Assembly (NCBI RefSeq): GCF_000378945.1
Contig: NZ_KB900539.1
Location: 2,623,234-2,687,233 of the forward strand
From: Methyloversatilis universalis EHg5
GTDB lineage: Bacteria; Pseudomonadota; Gammaproteobacteria; Burkholderiales; Rhodocyclaceae
Direction: 5' to 3'
Length of the DNA stretch: 64,000 nt
Part shown: in pieces, positions 8,572-16,830 of the stretch
How the letters are laid out: the number at the start of each line of letters is the position of its first letter
Position numbering within the stretch: the first letter of the stretch is position 1
Notes under the pieces: generated by a model
Databases searched by the model: none
Told to the model about the DNA's origin: nothing
The model's input: only the letters and a program-made list of their open reading frames with translations
Translations under genes and position numbers: made by a program

Positions 8572-10365
8572 TCAGCGCAGCAGCTTCACCACCGGATCGG
8601 CATATGCCCCTTCCACGCCGACCGGCGCACGCACGGTGGTGGCCGAACCCTGCAGGGTCACATCCAGCCGTCCGTCGAAACGCCCCTCGGCCAGACGCAG
8701 CGCTCCCTGGGCGCCGACCAGACCGGATTCCATCGACACGCGGCCGAGCGACAGCCCGCTGCCATCCACCGTGGCGTCGCCCTCCAGCCGGTCGAAGCGA
8801 GTGCTGCCACCCCGTACGCCGCCCGGACGGGGAATGCGCACCGCCTGCACCAGATCGACCCGCTCGATCTGTCCTCGCTGCACGCCCAGCGTGCCGGTAC
8901 CGCGCAGGTTGCGGCGCAGCGTCTCGAAATCGGCGCCATCGGCAGTCAGCGCCAGCGACATCGACAGATCGCCGGTCAGACGCAGCGTGGGCGCCAGGAC
9001 CTTGAGCAGGCCAGCAAGACCGAGGCGCGAGGTCATCACCTGCCCCTCGAAACGAGGCGCATCTCCGAAATCCAGCGCGACCGTGCCGGTGGCATAGCCG
9101 TCGTACAGCTTCACGTCCACCTTGTCGAACTGCAGGCGCCGACTGCTAAGCGTGCCTTGCGCCTCGAACACGTCGAACAGCAGCGAAGGATGACCCGGCG
9201 TTTCCCAGCCGAGCGCCGTCATAGACACCTTCCAGGTGCCGGACTCGTTCACGCCCTGCAGCTTGAGGCCCCCGTTGGGTGTATTCAGCGACAGCCGGGT
9301 CAGCACGCCGTTGTCGTCGATCGAAAGATCGCCCGCGAGCCGGCCGATGGCGCCATCGAGCAGCGTGAGGCTGGAATCGATCACGCTCACCCGCTCGACC
9401 TTCACCCAGCGTGACGCCCAGTTGATGTCCTGCCGGTGCGACAGGATGGGCAGGAAGGACACGTCCAGCCCGGCCTGCTCGATGCGTACCTCGCGCAGTA
9501 CCGTGCGCTCCGACAGCAGCGTGGATACCCGCGGCAGCAGCTTCACCGCACCGATCTGCAACTGCCTGTTGGCGCCGACCGTCACGCCTTCGAGCGCGAT
9601 GGACGGTTCCGGCAGCAGACTGGGCGACACGCTGGTGATATGCACCGGATGACCCAGCAGCTCGGTCGCCATTTCCTCTATATGAGGCAGATGACGGTTG
9701 TAGGGGTAGAGGAAGAAGGTACCGGCCAGCAGCAGGATGAACACCAGCGCGCCGATGAACAGCCGGCGCCCGAGCGACCCCGGCGGACCCCGACGTTCGC
9801 CACTGCCCACCCGCCCCGTGAACAGATTGAACAGCCGGCGCAGCGGACCTTCCGGACGCTCCGCCGGCGCCGACTCGGCCGCACTGGCCGACATCATCGC
9901 GCGCCGGATCGCGCTGCGCACGTCATCGGCCGGCACGGCCACCGGTGCAGCCGCCCCGGCCGGCGCAGGAGCCGCCAGTTCGGGCAGCGCCATCGCGAAT
10001 TCCTCCAGCACCGGCGATTCGGGCGTCGACGACTTCTCGTGCGCACGACGGATGTCATCGGCCACCGGCGTGATGGGCTGACTGACCAGATCTTCGATAT
10101 CCACCAGCATCGAGGACAGTTCGGCGCGATCCGCCACTTCGGACGGATTCGGTGCGTCGACACGACGCACCAGCCCGCGATGCTCGAGCTCGCCGATCAG
10201 CCCCTCGACAATCAGCGGATCGCCGAACTGCTGCGCCAGACTGCCGACCGGCGTACGCCCATCGACCATGATGAGGATGGACCGCAGATTGCGCTGGACG
10301 ATGGTGCGTTTGGTCACCGCCTCCTCGCCAGCGTCGGTCTTCACGTAAACAGCGTTTTCGTTCAT
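8572..10365 (-). CDS. AsmA-like membrane protein with an N-terminal helix-turn-helix-like domain
   Basis: A 597-residue protein in three parts. Residues 1-70 (TIVQRNLRSILIMVDGRTPVG and following) look like a small winged-helix-type domain. A linker rich in Ala, Pro and Glu runs to about 205. One transmembrane segment (FIGALVFILLLAGTFFLYPY) follows near 212-232. The periplasmic remainder resembles AsmA-type repeats, with a C-terminal segment like the AsmA C-terminal domain (SLALTADGADFETLRRNLRG; LGVQRGQIERVDL). AsmA-like proteins are linked to outer-membrane lipid homeostasis. The cytoplasmic part is unusual for them. The ATG at 10365 lacks a strong Shine-Dalgarno. Function is a family-level guess. 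Confidence 0.7.
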   Translation of the reverse strand: MNENAVYVKTDAGEEAVTKRTIVQRNLRSILIMVDGRTPVGSLAQQFGDPLIVEGLIGELEHRGLVRRVDAPNPSEVADRAELSSMLVDIEDLVSQPITPVADDIRRAHEKSSTPESPVLEEFAMALPELAAPAPAGAAAPVAVPADDVRSAIRRAMMSASAAESAPAERPEGPLRRLFNLFTGRVGSGERRGPPGSLGRRLFIGALVFILLLAGTFFLYPYNRHLPHIEEMATELLGHPVHITSVSPSLLPEPSIALEGVTVGANRQLQIGAVKLLPRVSTLLSERTVLREVRIEQAGLDVSFLPILSHRQDINWASRWVKVERVSVIDSSLTLLDGAIGRLAGDLSIDDNGVLTRLSLNTPNGGLKLQGVNESGTWKVSMTALGWETPGHPSLLFDVFEAQGTLSSRRLQFDKVDVKLYDGYATGTVALDFGDAPRFEGQVMTSRLGLAGLLKVLAPTLRLTGDLSMSLALTADGADFETLRRNLRGTGTLGVQRGQIERVDLVQAVRIPRPGGVRGGSTRFDRLEGDATVDGSGLSLGRVSMESGLVGAQGALRLAEGRFDGRLDVTLQGSATTVRAPVGVEGAYADPVVKLLR

Positions 10366-10520
10366 GGGTGCAGGAGCGCGTGGATGACCCTGCCGCACCG
10401 GACAGTCATTCCGGTTGCGGATGCGACCGGCGCAAAAACGGCGCGCGGTGACGCGATCATAAATCGACTCGCCCGCGGAATGACCGCGCAGTCGACCGGA
10501 AAAAATGCCTCATCAAAAAC

Positions 10521-10549
10521 TTGACGCACATGCAAACGCTGTCTATCAT
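10521..10549 (+). promoter_or_regulatory. Sigma-70 promoter of tRNA-Asn
   Basis: TTGACG at 10521-10526 and TATCAT at 10544-10549 are separated by exactly 17 bases, placing transcription start near 10556, about six bases before the tRNA. This is the clearest housekeeping-type promoter in the window. Confidence 0.8.
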
Positions 10550-10561
10550 TGCGGTCTCTTT

Positions 10562-10637
10562 TCCCCGATAGCTCAGTCGGTAGAGCGCCGGACTGTTAAT
10601 CCGTAGGTCCCTGGTTCGAGCCCAGGTCGGGGAGCCA
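10562..10637 (+). tRNA. tRNA-Asn (anticodon GTT)
   Basis: A 76-base cloverleaf: acceptor arm TCCCCGA pairs with TCGGGGA, the D-arm contains AGCTCAGTCGGTAGAGC, the anticodon loop CTGTTAA carries GTT at 10595-10597, and the T-arm contains GGTTCGAGCC. The discriminator is G and the CCA end (10635-10637) is encoded. Preceded by its own promoter and followed by a hairpin terminator. I see no integrated element at its 3' end. Confidence 0.98.
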
Positions 10638-10644
10638 AGACACG

Positions 10645-10672
10645 AAAGGCCCGCAGCGATGCGGGCCTTTTC
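10645..10672 (+). terminator. Rho-independent terminator after tRNA-Asn
   Basis: AAAGGCCCGC at 10645-10654 pairs with GCGGGCCTTT at 10661-10670 around the loop AGCGAT, with the T-run extending to 10671. Confidence 0.85.
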
Positions 10673-10750
10673 CGTTCACGACGCTTTTGTCACTGCCTCG
10701 CCAGATCCCGAATGGCGGAGGCTGCAAACGCAGCCTCCTCTTCTTATTCC

Positions 10751-11206
10751 TCAGTGATGGTCATGACCGCCCGTGGCGGCCCCCAGAGCCCGTACGCCGG
10801 CCTTCACCTCCACCGTTTCCCGCGACTTGTCGGCGTACTCGACGGTGAGCGTGAGCGGCACGGTCTGGCCTTCGGTGACCGGTGCCTTCAGATCCATCAG
10901 CATCACGTGCAGGCCGCCCGGCTTCAGTTCGACCGCCTTGCCGGCCGGCAGATCGAGCGCCGGCAGCGCGCGCATGCGCATCACGTTGTTCTCCATCGAC
11001 ATTTCATGGACTTCGGTCACGCCGGCGACCGGCGATTTCGCCGCGACCACGCGGCCGGCGCGCGGTGCGGTGATCTGCATGAAGGCGCCGGTCGCCTTCT
11101 GCTGTGCGACGGTGGCGCGCACCCAGGCATCCTTGACAAGCACCTGGGCGGACGCGACGCCGCAGGACAGGGACAGCACGCTGGCGAGAGCCAGGATTCT
11201 TTTCAT
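10751..11206 (-). CDS. Periplasmic copper chaperone PCu(A)C
   Basis: Small exported Cu(I) chaperone, typically delivering copper to the CuA site of cytochrome oxidase. The 151-residue protein has a signal peptide cleaved after about residue 20 (VASA-QV) and the exact PCu(A)C copper motif H-X10-M-X21-H-X-M: His67, Met78, His100 and Met102. The C-terminus is His-rich (GGHDHH) and may bind extra metal. The start at 11206 has a GGAG about nine bases upstream. No SCO1 or oxidase genes lie nearby, so it is an isolated copy; greB begins upstream in the same direction. Confidence 0.9.
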   Translation of the reverse strand: MKRILALASVLSLSCGVASAQVLVKDAWVRATVAQQKATGAFMQITAPRAGRVVAAKSPVAGVTEVHEMSMENNVMRMRALPALDLPAGKAVELKPGGLHVMLMDLKAPVTEGQTVPLTLTVEYADKSRETVEVKAGVRALGAATGGHDHH

Positions 11207-11281
11207 GTTGAGCACTCCGGGATGGAAAGGCTGGGGCAGACGATGTGACCGGCGGTTCAACCCGCAGGCCGCACCGGATCA

Positions 11282-11824
11282 TCATTCGTAGCGGATTTCG
11301 GTCACTTCGATCTCGCGCACACCGGCCGGGCTCTGGAAACGCACGGTGTCGCCCTCGCGCGCCTTGAGCAGCGCGCGCGCCAGCGGGGAAATCCAGGAAA
11401 TGCGGCCGTCCGACGCATTGGCTTCGTCGACGCCGACGATCTGCACCGTATGCGGGCCGTCCTCGTCCTCGTAGTCGACGGTGGCCGCGAAGAACACCTG
11501 TTCCGGATTCTGCTGCGCCTTCGGGTCGACCACGGTGGCCGATTCAAGCCGCTTGATCAGGAAACGGATGCGGCGGTCAATTTCGCGCAGCCGTTTCTTG
11601 CCATAGATGTAGTCGCCATTTTCCGAGCGGTCGCCATTGGAGGCCGCCCAGGCCACGGTTTCAACGATGCGCGGGCGCTCGCTGCGCACCAGTTCGTCCA
11701 GTTCGGCGCGCAGCCGGCCGTAGCCGGCCAGCGTCATGTAGTTCTTGCTGCCCGGCGGCAGCGCGCTGCCGACCTCGGGGTCGTCGTCCTCGGTGTCGGT
11801 TTCCTTGGTGAAGGCCTTGCTCAT
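11282..11824 (-). CDS. greB: Transcription elongation factor GreB
   Basis: Rescues backtracked RNA polymerase by stimulating transcript cleavage through the secondary channel. The 180-residue protein has an acidic N-terminal extension (KETDTEDDDPEVGS), then the Gre coiled coil containing the acidic tip ENGDYIYGKKRLREIDRRIRF and the C-terminal FKBP-like domain (VDYEDEDGPHTVQIVG; ISWISPLARALLKA). The motif GDRSENGDYIYGKKRLRE favours GreB over GreA. Start ATG at 11824; the longer open frame adds an unlikely leader. Confidence 0.93.
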   Translation of the reverse strand: MSKAFTKETDTEDDDPEVGSALPPGSKNYMTLAGYGRLRAELDELVRSERPRIVETVAWAASNGDRSENGDYIYGKKRLREIDRRIRFLIKRLESATVVDPKAQQNPEQVFFAATVDYEDEDGPHTVQIVGVDEANASDGRISWISPLARALLKAREGDTVRFQSPAGVREIEVTEIRYE

Positions 11825-11936
11825 GCGGGTAGGGACGGATGCGTGCCAGTGCGGGGGGACACGCATTTTACCGAAGCGGGCGGACAGCCGCCCGCTTCGG
11901 GCTCGCTCGACCGGAGTCAGCGATGTGTGGAGAGGC

Positions 11937-12176
11937 TCAGTGGTAGATGGCCGGCTGGGTCAGCAGCGCTTCCCACGGCCCCATGAAGGCATCGAACTCT
12001 TCCGCGCCCATCTCTTCGTCGTGGTCGACCAGTGCCTGCAGTTCCTCACGGAACCGCCGCGCCGCATCGTCGCGGATGAGCACGCCGCGACCGATGCGCT
12101 TGTCGATCACCTCGACCGCTTCCAGACCTGCGTACTCGACCACATAGACCAGCGGATTGTTGAACATGATGTGCAT
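11937..12176 (-). CDS. DUF3567 family protein
   Basis: A 79-residue protein resembling DUF3567, a small family of unknown function common in Betaproteobacteria. Recognisable traits are the beginning MHIMFNNPLVYVVEY, a central VIDKRIGRGVLIRDD and the terminal LLTQPAIYH. The ATG at 12176 is preceded by AAGGAGA at good spacing, which fixes the start. No signal peptide or membrane segment. Its presence supports a betaproteobacterial host. Confidence 0.75.
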   Translation of the reverse strand: MHIMFNNPLVYVVEYAGLEAVEVIDKRIGRGVLIRDDAARRFREELQALVDHDEEMGAEEFDAFMGPWEALLTQPAIYH

Positions 12177-12413
12177 GACGATTCTCCTTGGCTGGTGCGG
12201 CTGTACAACGGGCAACGGGCCGACGCCCGCCGCTGTTTCCTGCACCGCGTCCCTGCAGTGCAGATGGGGCACACCCGCCGCCTTTCAAGCCGGTTAACGG
12301 CGGATGCACCGACACCCTTGAGCACGCTTGCGCCGGGCACCGCGCGGACCTACCATCCGCGCCAGTCCCACGAACCGGAGCCCGCAGCGCCCACGAGGCG
12401 CCGTGCGCAAGGC

Positions 12414-12611
12414 ATGGAAGAACAGGAAATCCGCGCCACGCTTGACGGCCTGCGCACCGAACACCGCGACCTCGATCAGGCCATTCTCGACCTGCATGAC
12501 GCGGGTTCGCGCGACGAATTGCTGCTGCGCCGCCTGAAGAAACGCAAACTTGTGTTGCGCGACCGTATCGCCACGCTCGAGCGCCTGCTCGAACCGGACG
12601 AATTCGCCTGA
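12414..12611 (+). CDS. YdcH/DUF465 family small protein
   Basis: A 65-residue, highly charged, all-helical protein: EEQEIRATLDGLRTEHRDLD, then LLLRRLKKRKLVLRDRIATL. The heptad pattern and the LKKRKLxLRDxI motif fit the YdcH/DUF465 family of short coiled-coil proteins of unknown function. The ATG at 12414 matches the family length; the frame stays open far upstream but without homology-like content. Divergent from the DUF3567 gene and convergent with the EEP-family gene. Confidence 0.75.
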   Translation: MEEQEIRATLDGLRTEHRDLDQAILDLHDAGSRDELLLRRLKKRKLVLRDRIATLERLLEPDEFA

Positions 12612-12642
12612 ACGCCCCCTTCCTCTGTGCAGTGACTGCGGC

Positions 12643-13494
12643 TCAGCCGCGCAGTTCCACCCACAGCGGCTGGTGGTCGGACGCATCGGTGTCCGTGTCG
12701 ACATGCAGGCCGCTCACGCGCGGCAGCAGCGCCGGCGTAGCGAACGCGAAATCGCAGCAGTAGGGCCGGTCCGGCCAGTCGGCGCCGTGCAGACCCACCG
12801 TGTGCGCGTGCGGCCGCTCCGGGTGCAGATGGCGCCACAGATCCACCCAGTCAGCGCCCGGCTGTCCGGCAGGGTCGAGCAGCCGACGGTAGTCGGCGGA
12901 CCCCGGTTCGCAGTTGAAATCACCGCACAGCAGCGCCGCAGCCGGCCGCAGTGGCGGCCGGAAAGCGGTATTGCCCTCCTTCCCGGCGGGCGGCGCACTG
13001 ACCTGCGCCAGCGCCTCGGCGGACAGCGCGCGCAGCGCCTCCACCTGGGCCATGCGCTGCACCGGCGAGTAGTACTCCAGATGGGTGCAGAGCACGCGCA
13101 GCGGCCCGCCCGGCGCATCCAGCGTTGCTTCGGCCACCGCACGCTGCATCGAGGGCACGGACGGGTCCGCCGGCCACGGCAGCAGACGGCGCCACACCGC
13201 ACGCACCGGCAGCCTGCTCAGCAGCAGGTTGCCGAACTGGCACGGCCGACCGCCCTCGCCCGGCTGGTCACTGCCGGGGGCGAACACCGCTGAATACTGT
13301 GGAAATTCGGCCATGAACTGCGCCACCTGATCCTCGCCCGACAGACCGGGCAACGCATCGTGGCCCACCGCAACTTCCTGCAGGCAGATCACGTCCGCGT
13401 CACCGCCGGCGCGTATCGTGTCGGCGATGCGCCGCACGCTGACCCGGCGGTCACAGCCGCGCGCCCATTGGATGTTCCAGCTCACCAGCTTCAT
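12643..13494 (-). CDS. Endonuclease/exonuclease/phosphatase family hydrolase
   Basis: A 283-residue Mg-dependent phosphoesterase of the EEP superfamily. Visible motifs are KLVSWNIQWARG (metal-site Asn), DVICLQEVAV (catalytic Glu), LCGDFNCEPGS (Asp/Asn pair) and the terminal TDASDHQPLWVEL (catalytic His). No signal peptide, so probably cytoplasmic. It could act on nucleic acid, lipid or another phosphodiester; sequence does not decide. The ATG at 13494 has a GGAG eight bases upstream. Divergent from the sorbosone dehydrogenase-like gene. Confidence 0.85.
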   Translation of the reverse strand: MKLVSWNIQWARGCDRRVSVRRIADTIRAGGDADVICLQEVAVGHDALPGLSGEDQVAQFMAEFPQYSAVFAPGSDQPGEGGRPCQFGNLLLSRLPVRAVWRRLLPWPADPSVPSMQRAVAEATLDAPGGPLRVLCTHLEYYSPVQRMAQVEALRALSAEALAQVSAPPAGKEGNTAFRPPLRPAAALLCGDFNCEPGSADYRRLLDPAGQPGADWVDLWRHLHPERPHAHTVGLHGADWPDRPYCCDFAFATPALLPRVSGLHVDTDTDASDHQPLWVELRG

Positions 13495-13566
13495 CTGATC
13501 GCTCCATCGCGGAACGCGCGGCAGCGAAGCCGGTCGATTCCGCATACGCATGACAGGAAGACCCCG

Positions 13567-14700
13567 ATGATACGAAGCCTGATCCTGGCCGGTGCACTTG
13601 CGCTCGGCGCTCCGCTTGCCCACGCGCAGAGCAATGGCGACACCGCGCTGGAACGGCTGCGCGTGCCGCCCGGCTTCACCGTGGAACTGTGGGCCCGGGT
13701 CGACAACCCGCGGGCCATGACGCTGGGGGCACCCGGCCGACTGTACGTCGGCTCACGGGCCGGCCATGTCAGCGCGGTGCCCTTCGACCCGGTCACGATG
13801 AAGGCCGGCGACGCGGTGAAGATCGCCCGTGGCCTGAACATGCCGGTCGGCGTGGCCTGGCGCAAGGGCGATCTGTACGTGTCCTCGCTTGACCGCATCG
13901 TGAAGCTGCCGGCCATCGACGACCGGCTGGCGGCTCCGCCGAAACCGGTGGTGGTCAGTGACCGCTTCCCGAAAGACACCGCGCACGGCTGGAAATTCAT
14001 CGCCTTCGGGCCGGACGACAGGCTCTACATACCGGTGGGCGCGCCCTGCAACATCTGCGACCGCGACCGGGATGGCTACGCCAACATCATGCGCATGAAT
14101 GCCGACGGCAGCGGCCTCGAAATTTACGCGCGTGGCGTGCGCAACAGCGTGGGCTTCGACTGGCATCCGAAAACCGGCGAACTGTGGTTTTCGGACAACG
14201 GCCGCGACTGGATGGGTGATGACACGCCGCCCTGCGAGATCAACCGCGTCAGCAAGGCCGGCCAGCACTTCGGCTACCCCTACTGCCACGGTGGCGACAT
14301 CGCCGACCCGGAGTTCGGACAGGGCCGTTCATGCGGCGACTACGTCGCACCGGCCTGGAAGCTGGGGGCGCACGTCGCGCCGCTGGGCATGCGCTTCTAT
14401 ACCGGAAGCCAGTTCCCGGACGAATACCGCGGCGCGCTGTTCGTCGCCGAACACGGCTCCTGGAACCGGCGCGAGCGCGACGGCTACCGGGTCATGGTGG
14501 CGCGGCTCGAAGGCAACCGGGTGGTGAGCTACACGCCCTTCGTCGAAGGTTTTCTCGGCCGCAACGACGCGGTGTTCGGCCGCCCGGCCGACGTGCAGGT
14601 GCTGCCGGATGGTTCGCTGCTGGTGTCGGACGACGCCGCAAACGCGATCTACCGCATACGCTGGAACGGCACCCGCCACGCCGCGCTGTCGCTGCACTGA
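13567..14700 (+). CDS. Sorbosone dehydrogenase-family beta-propeller protein (periplasmic)
   Basis: A 377-residue exported protein of the glucose/sorbosone dehydrogenase beta-propeller family; several members use PQQ. It has a signal peptide (MIRSLILAGALALGAPLAHA, cut near 20-21), the segment VPVGAPCNICDRD-like (here IPVGAPCNICDRD), GVRNSVGFDWHP with a probable active-site His, and the late AEHGSWNRRERDGYRV. The two Cys in PCNIC and two in CxxxxYC further on may form disulfides. The substrate is not predictable from sequence. The start at 13567 follows the divergent EEP gene by about 70 bases. Confidence 0.8.
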   Translation: MIRSLILAGALALGAPLAHAQSNGDTALERLRVPPGFTVELWARVDNPRAMTLGAPGRLYVGSRAGHVSAVPFDPVTMKAGDAVKIARGLNMPVGVAWRKGDLYVSSLDRIVKLPAIDDRLAAPPKPVVVSDRFPKDTAHGWKFIAFGPDDRLYIPVGAPCNICDRDRDGYANIMRMNADGSGLEIYARGVRNSVGFDWHPKTGELWFSDNGRDWMGDDTPPCEINRVSKAGQHFGYPYCHGGDIADPEFGQGRSCGDYVAPAWKLGAHVAPLGMRFYTGSQFPDEYRGALFVAEHGSWNRRERDGYRVMVARLEGNRVVSYTPFVEGFLGRNDAVFGRPADVQVLPDGSLLVSDDAANAIYRIRWNGTRHAALSLH

Positions 14701-14803
14701 GCGCGCCGGCGAGCGCTCAATCGCACATCATTGACCGGCGCGATTGACAGGCGCCGGCAAGCAGCGTTGACTGCGGCCTGTCAATGACAGGAACAGCGCG
14801 GCG

Positions 14804-15883
14804 ATGAACAGCGAAACCACACTTGAAGACAGCCGGATCGAACATTTTTCGGTCATGCCGGCGCCGGCCGACATCAAGGGCGAGGCGCCGCTGAGCGAGG
14901 CGGCATCGGCGGCGGTGCGGGCCGGCCGCGAGGCGGTACGGGCCATTCTCGAACACGGTGACCCGCGGCTTTTCGTCGTGGTCGGCCCGTGTTCGATGCA
15001 TGACCCGGTGGCCTGCATGGAATACGCGCGCCGGCTGCGCGCACTGGCCGACGAACTGTCTCCCACTCTGCTGCTGGTGATGCGGGTGTATTTCGAGAAG
15101 CCGCGCACCGCAGTGGGCTGGAAGGGCTATATCAACGACCCCTTCATGGACGACAGCTTCCAGATCGAGGAAGGCATGCGCCGCGCGCGCCGCTTCCTGC
15201 TCGATGTGGCGGAACTGGGCCTGCCGGCCGCGACCGAGGCGCTGGACCCGATTTCGCCGCAATACCTCGGTGACCTGATTTCATGGACCGCGATCGGCGC
15301 CCGCACCTCTGAATCGCAGACCCACCGCGAAATGTCCAGCGGGCTGTCGACGCCGGTCGGCTTCAAGAACGCCACCGACGGCGACCTCGACGCAGCGATC
15401 AACGGCATCATTTCCGCTTCCCGGCCGCACAGCTTTCTCGGCATCAATCGCTACGGCCGGTCGAGCATCATCCGCACCCGCGGCAATCCGCACGGCCACA
15501 TGGTGCTGCGCGGCGGCGCCGGGCGGCCGAACTACGATTCGGTCAGCATCGCGCTGGCCGAACAGGCGCTGACGAAGGCCGGACTGCCGGCGAACATCGT
15601 GGTCGATTGTTCGCACGCCAACTCGTTCAAGAAGCCGGACATGCAGCCACTGGTGCTGGCCGACGTGGCCGGCCAGATCCGCGACGGCAACCGGTCCATC
15701 GTCGGCGTCATGATCGAAAGCCATCTGAACGCCGGCAACCAGTCGATTCCGAAGGACCTGTCGCAGCTGAAGTACGGCTGTTCGGTGACCGACGGCTGCG
15801 TGGACTGGGCCACCACCGAAAAGATGCTGCGCGACCTGGCCGCCACCGTCGGCGACGCACTGAAACGCCGGGTCGCGGCCTGA
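14804..15883 (+). CDS. aroG: 3-deoxy-7-phosphoheptulonate synthase (DAHP synthase, class I)
   Basis: First step of the shikimate pathway: phosphoenolpyruvate plus erythrose 4-phosphate gives DAHP. The 359-residue protein shows class I AroF/G/H hallmarks: VVVGPCSMHDP, MRVYFEKPRTAVGWKG, IGARTSESQTHREM, GFKNATDG and VDCSHANSFKK. Which aromatic amino acid inhibits it cannot be assigned from sequence here, so the symbol is by family. The gene is monocistronic, convergent with the response-regulator gene two bases away. Confidence 0.93.
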   Translation: MNSETTLEDSRIEHFSVMPAPADIKGEAPLSEAASAAVRAGREAVRAILEHGDPRLFVVVGPCSMHDPVACMEYARRLRALADELSPTLLLVMRVYFEKPRTAVGWKGYINDPFMDDSFQIEEGMRRARRFLLDVAELGLPAATEALDPISPQYLGDLISWTAIGARTSESQTHREMSSGLSTPVGFKNATDGDLDAAINGIISASRPHSFLGINRYGRSSIIRTRGNPHGHMVLRGGAGRPNYDSVSIALAEQALTKAGLPANIVVDCSHANSFKKPDMQPLVLADVAGQIRDGNRSIVGVMIESHLNAGNQSIPKDLSQLKYGCSVTDGCVDWATTEKMLRDLAATVGDALKRRVAA

Positions 15884-15885
15884 AC

Positions 15886-16689
15886 TCAGGCGGCGCGCTG
15901 CTGCAGCGCGCCCTTGAGCAGACTGCGCAGCATGGCCGGCTCGAACGGCTTGTCGCAGATGCCGGACACGCCGGCCTGTTCGACCGCGGCCAGCCGGCCC
16001 ATGTCGGATTCACTGGTCACCATCAGGATGGGCACCGACGCCTGCCAGCTCTGCTGGCGCACGTATTCGACCAGCGCGCGGCCGTCCATCTCCGGCATGT
16101 TGTAGTCGGTCACCACCAGATCGAACAGCGTGCGCTCCAGCAGATCGACCGCGTCACGTCCGTCTTCGGCCTCGACAATGTCGACGAAACCGACGCTTTC
16201 GAGCACCCGGCGCATGAAGCGGCGCGCGTTCGCGCTGTCGTCGACCAGCAGCACCCGCATCGCGTCGTACTCGGCGTCGTCGTCGTTGGCTGCGCTGTCG
16301 CCGAGGTAATCCAGCGTAGCCAGCAGCACCCGCTGCAGCTGCGGACCGGAAAAAGGCTTGGGCAGGATGCCGCACACGCCGGACTGGCGTACCGGGTCCA
16401 GCGCATGCGGACGGGTTTCGCTCGACACCAGCACGAAGGCGACGCTCTGCAGCGCAGGCGTATCGCGCATTGCACGGACCAGATCGGTGCCATCGGCATC
16501 CGGCAGGTAAAGCGCGCTGATCACCACATCCGGCGCCTTTTCGCGCATCTGCGCGAGCGCCTCGCTCATGCTGGCTGCTTCGCGCACCCGCAGCAGACCG
16601 GCTGCGGCCACAAGTTCACGGATGATGCGCTGCTGGGTCGGTGACGGTTCGACCAGCAATACGTCGAGATGGGACAGATCGAGGGACAT
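15886..16689 (-). CDS. Tandem receiver-domain response regulator, first receiver degenerate
   Basis: A 267-residue protein made of two CheY-like receiver domains and no output domain. The second (about 145-260) is complete: LLVDDS acidic pocket, phospho-acceptor Asp195 in VVTDYNMPEMDG, VTSES and KPF. The first (about 8-125) keeps the fold but has EP instead of the acidic pair (LLVEPS) and Ala59 where the phospho-Asp should be (ISALYLPDADG), so it should not be phosphorylated; KPF is retained. It may act as a phosphate-relay or motility-type regulator. No kinase is adjacent. GGAG seven bases before the ATG at 16689. Confidence 0.88.
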   Translation of the reverse strand: MSLDLSHLDVLLVEPSPTQQRIIRELVAAAGLLRVREAASMSEALAQMREKAPDVVISALYLPDADGTDLVRAMRDTPALQSVAFVLVSSETRPHALDPVRQSGVCGILPKPFSGPQLQRVLLATLDYLGDSAANDDDAEYDAMRVLLVDDSANARRFMRRVLESVGFVDIVEAEDGRDAVDLLERTLFDLVVTDYNMPEMDGRALVEYVRQQSWQASVPILMVTSESDMGRLAAVEQAGVSGICDKPFEPAMLRSLLKGALQQRAA

Positions 16690-16776
16690 GGGCCGCTCCG
16701 GCACAGGCAATTCCGGCATTCACGGCAGAAACGCAGTGCAACATGAATCAGGCATGCAAGGCCGGTTCGGGCATGC

Positions 16777-16808
16777 AAAAAAAAACGGCCCGCCGAAGCG
16801 GGCCGTTC
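16777..16808 (-). terminator. Rho-independent terminator of acnB
   Basis: Reading the minus strand, AACGGCCCGC pairs with GCGGGCCGTT around a TTCG tetraloop and is followed by nine Ts. It lies about 20 bases beyond the acnB stop. Confidence 0.9.
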
Positions 16809-16830
16809 CATGCTCAGGATGCAGCCGCGA

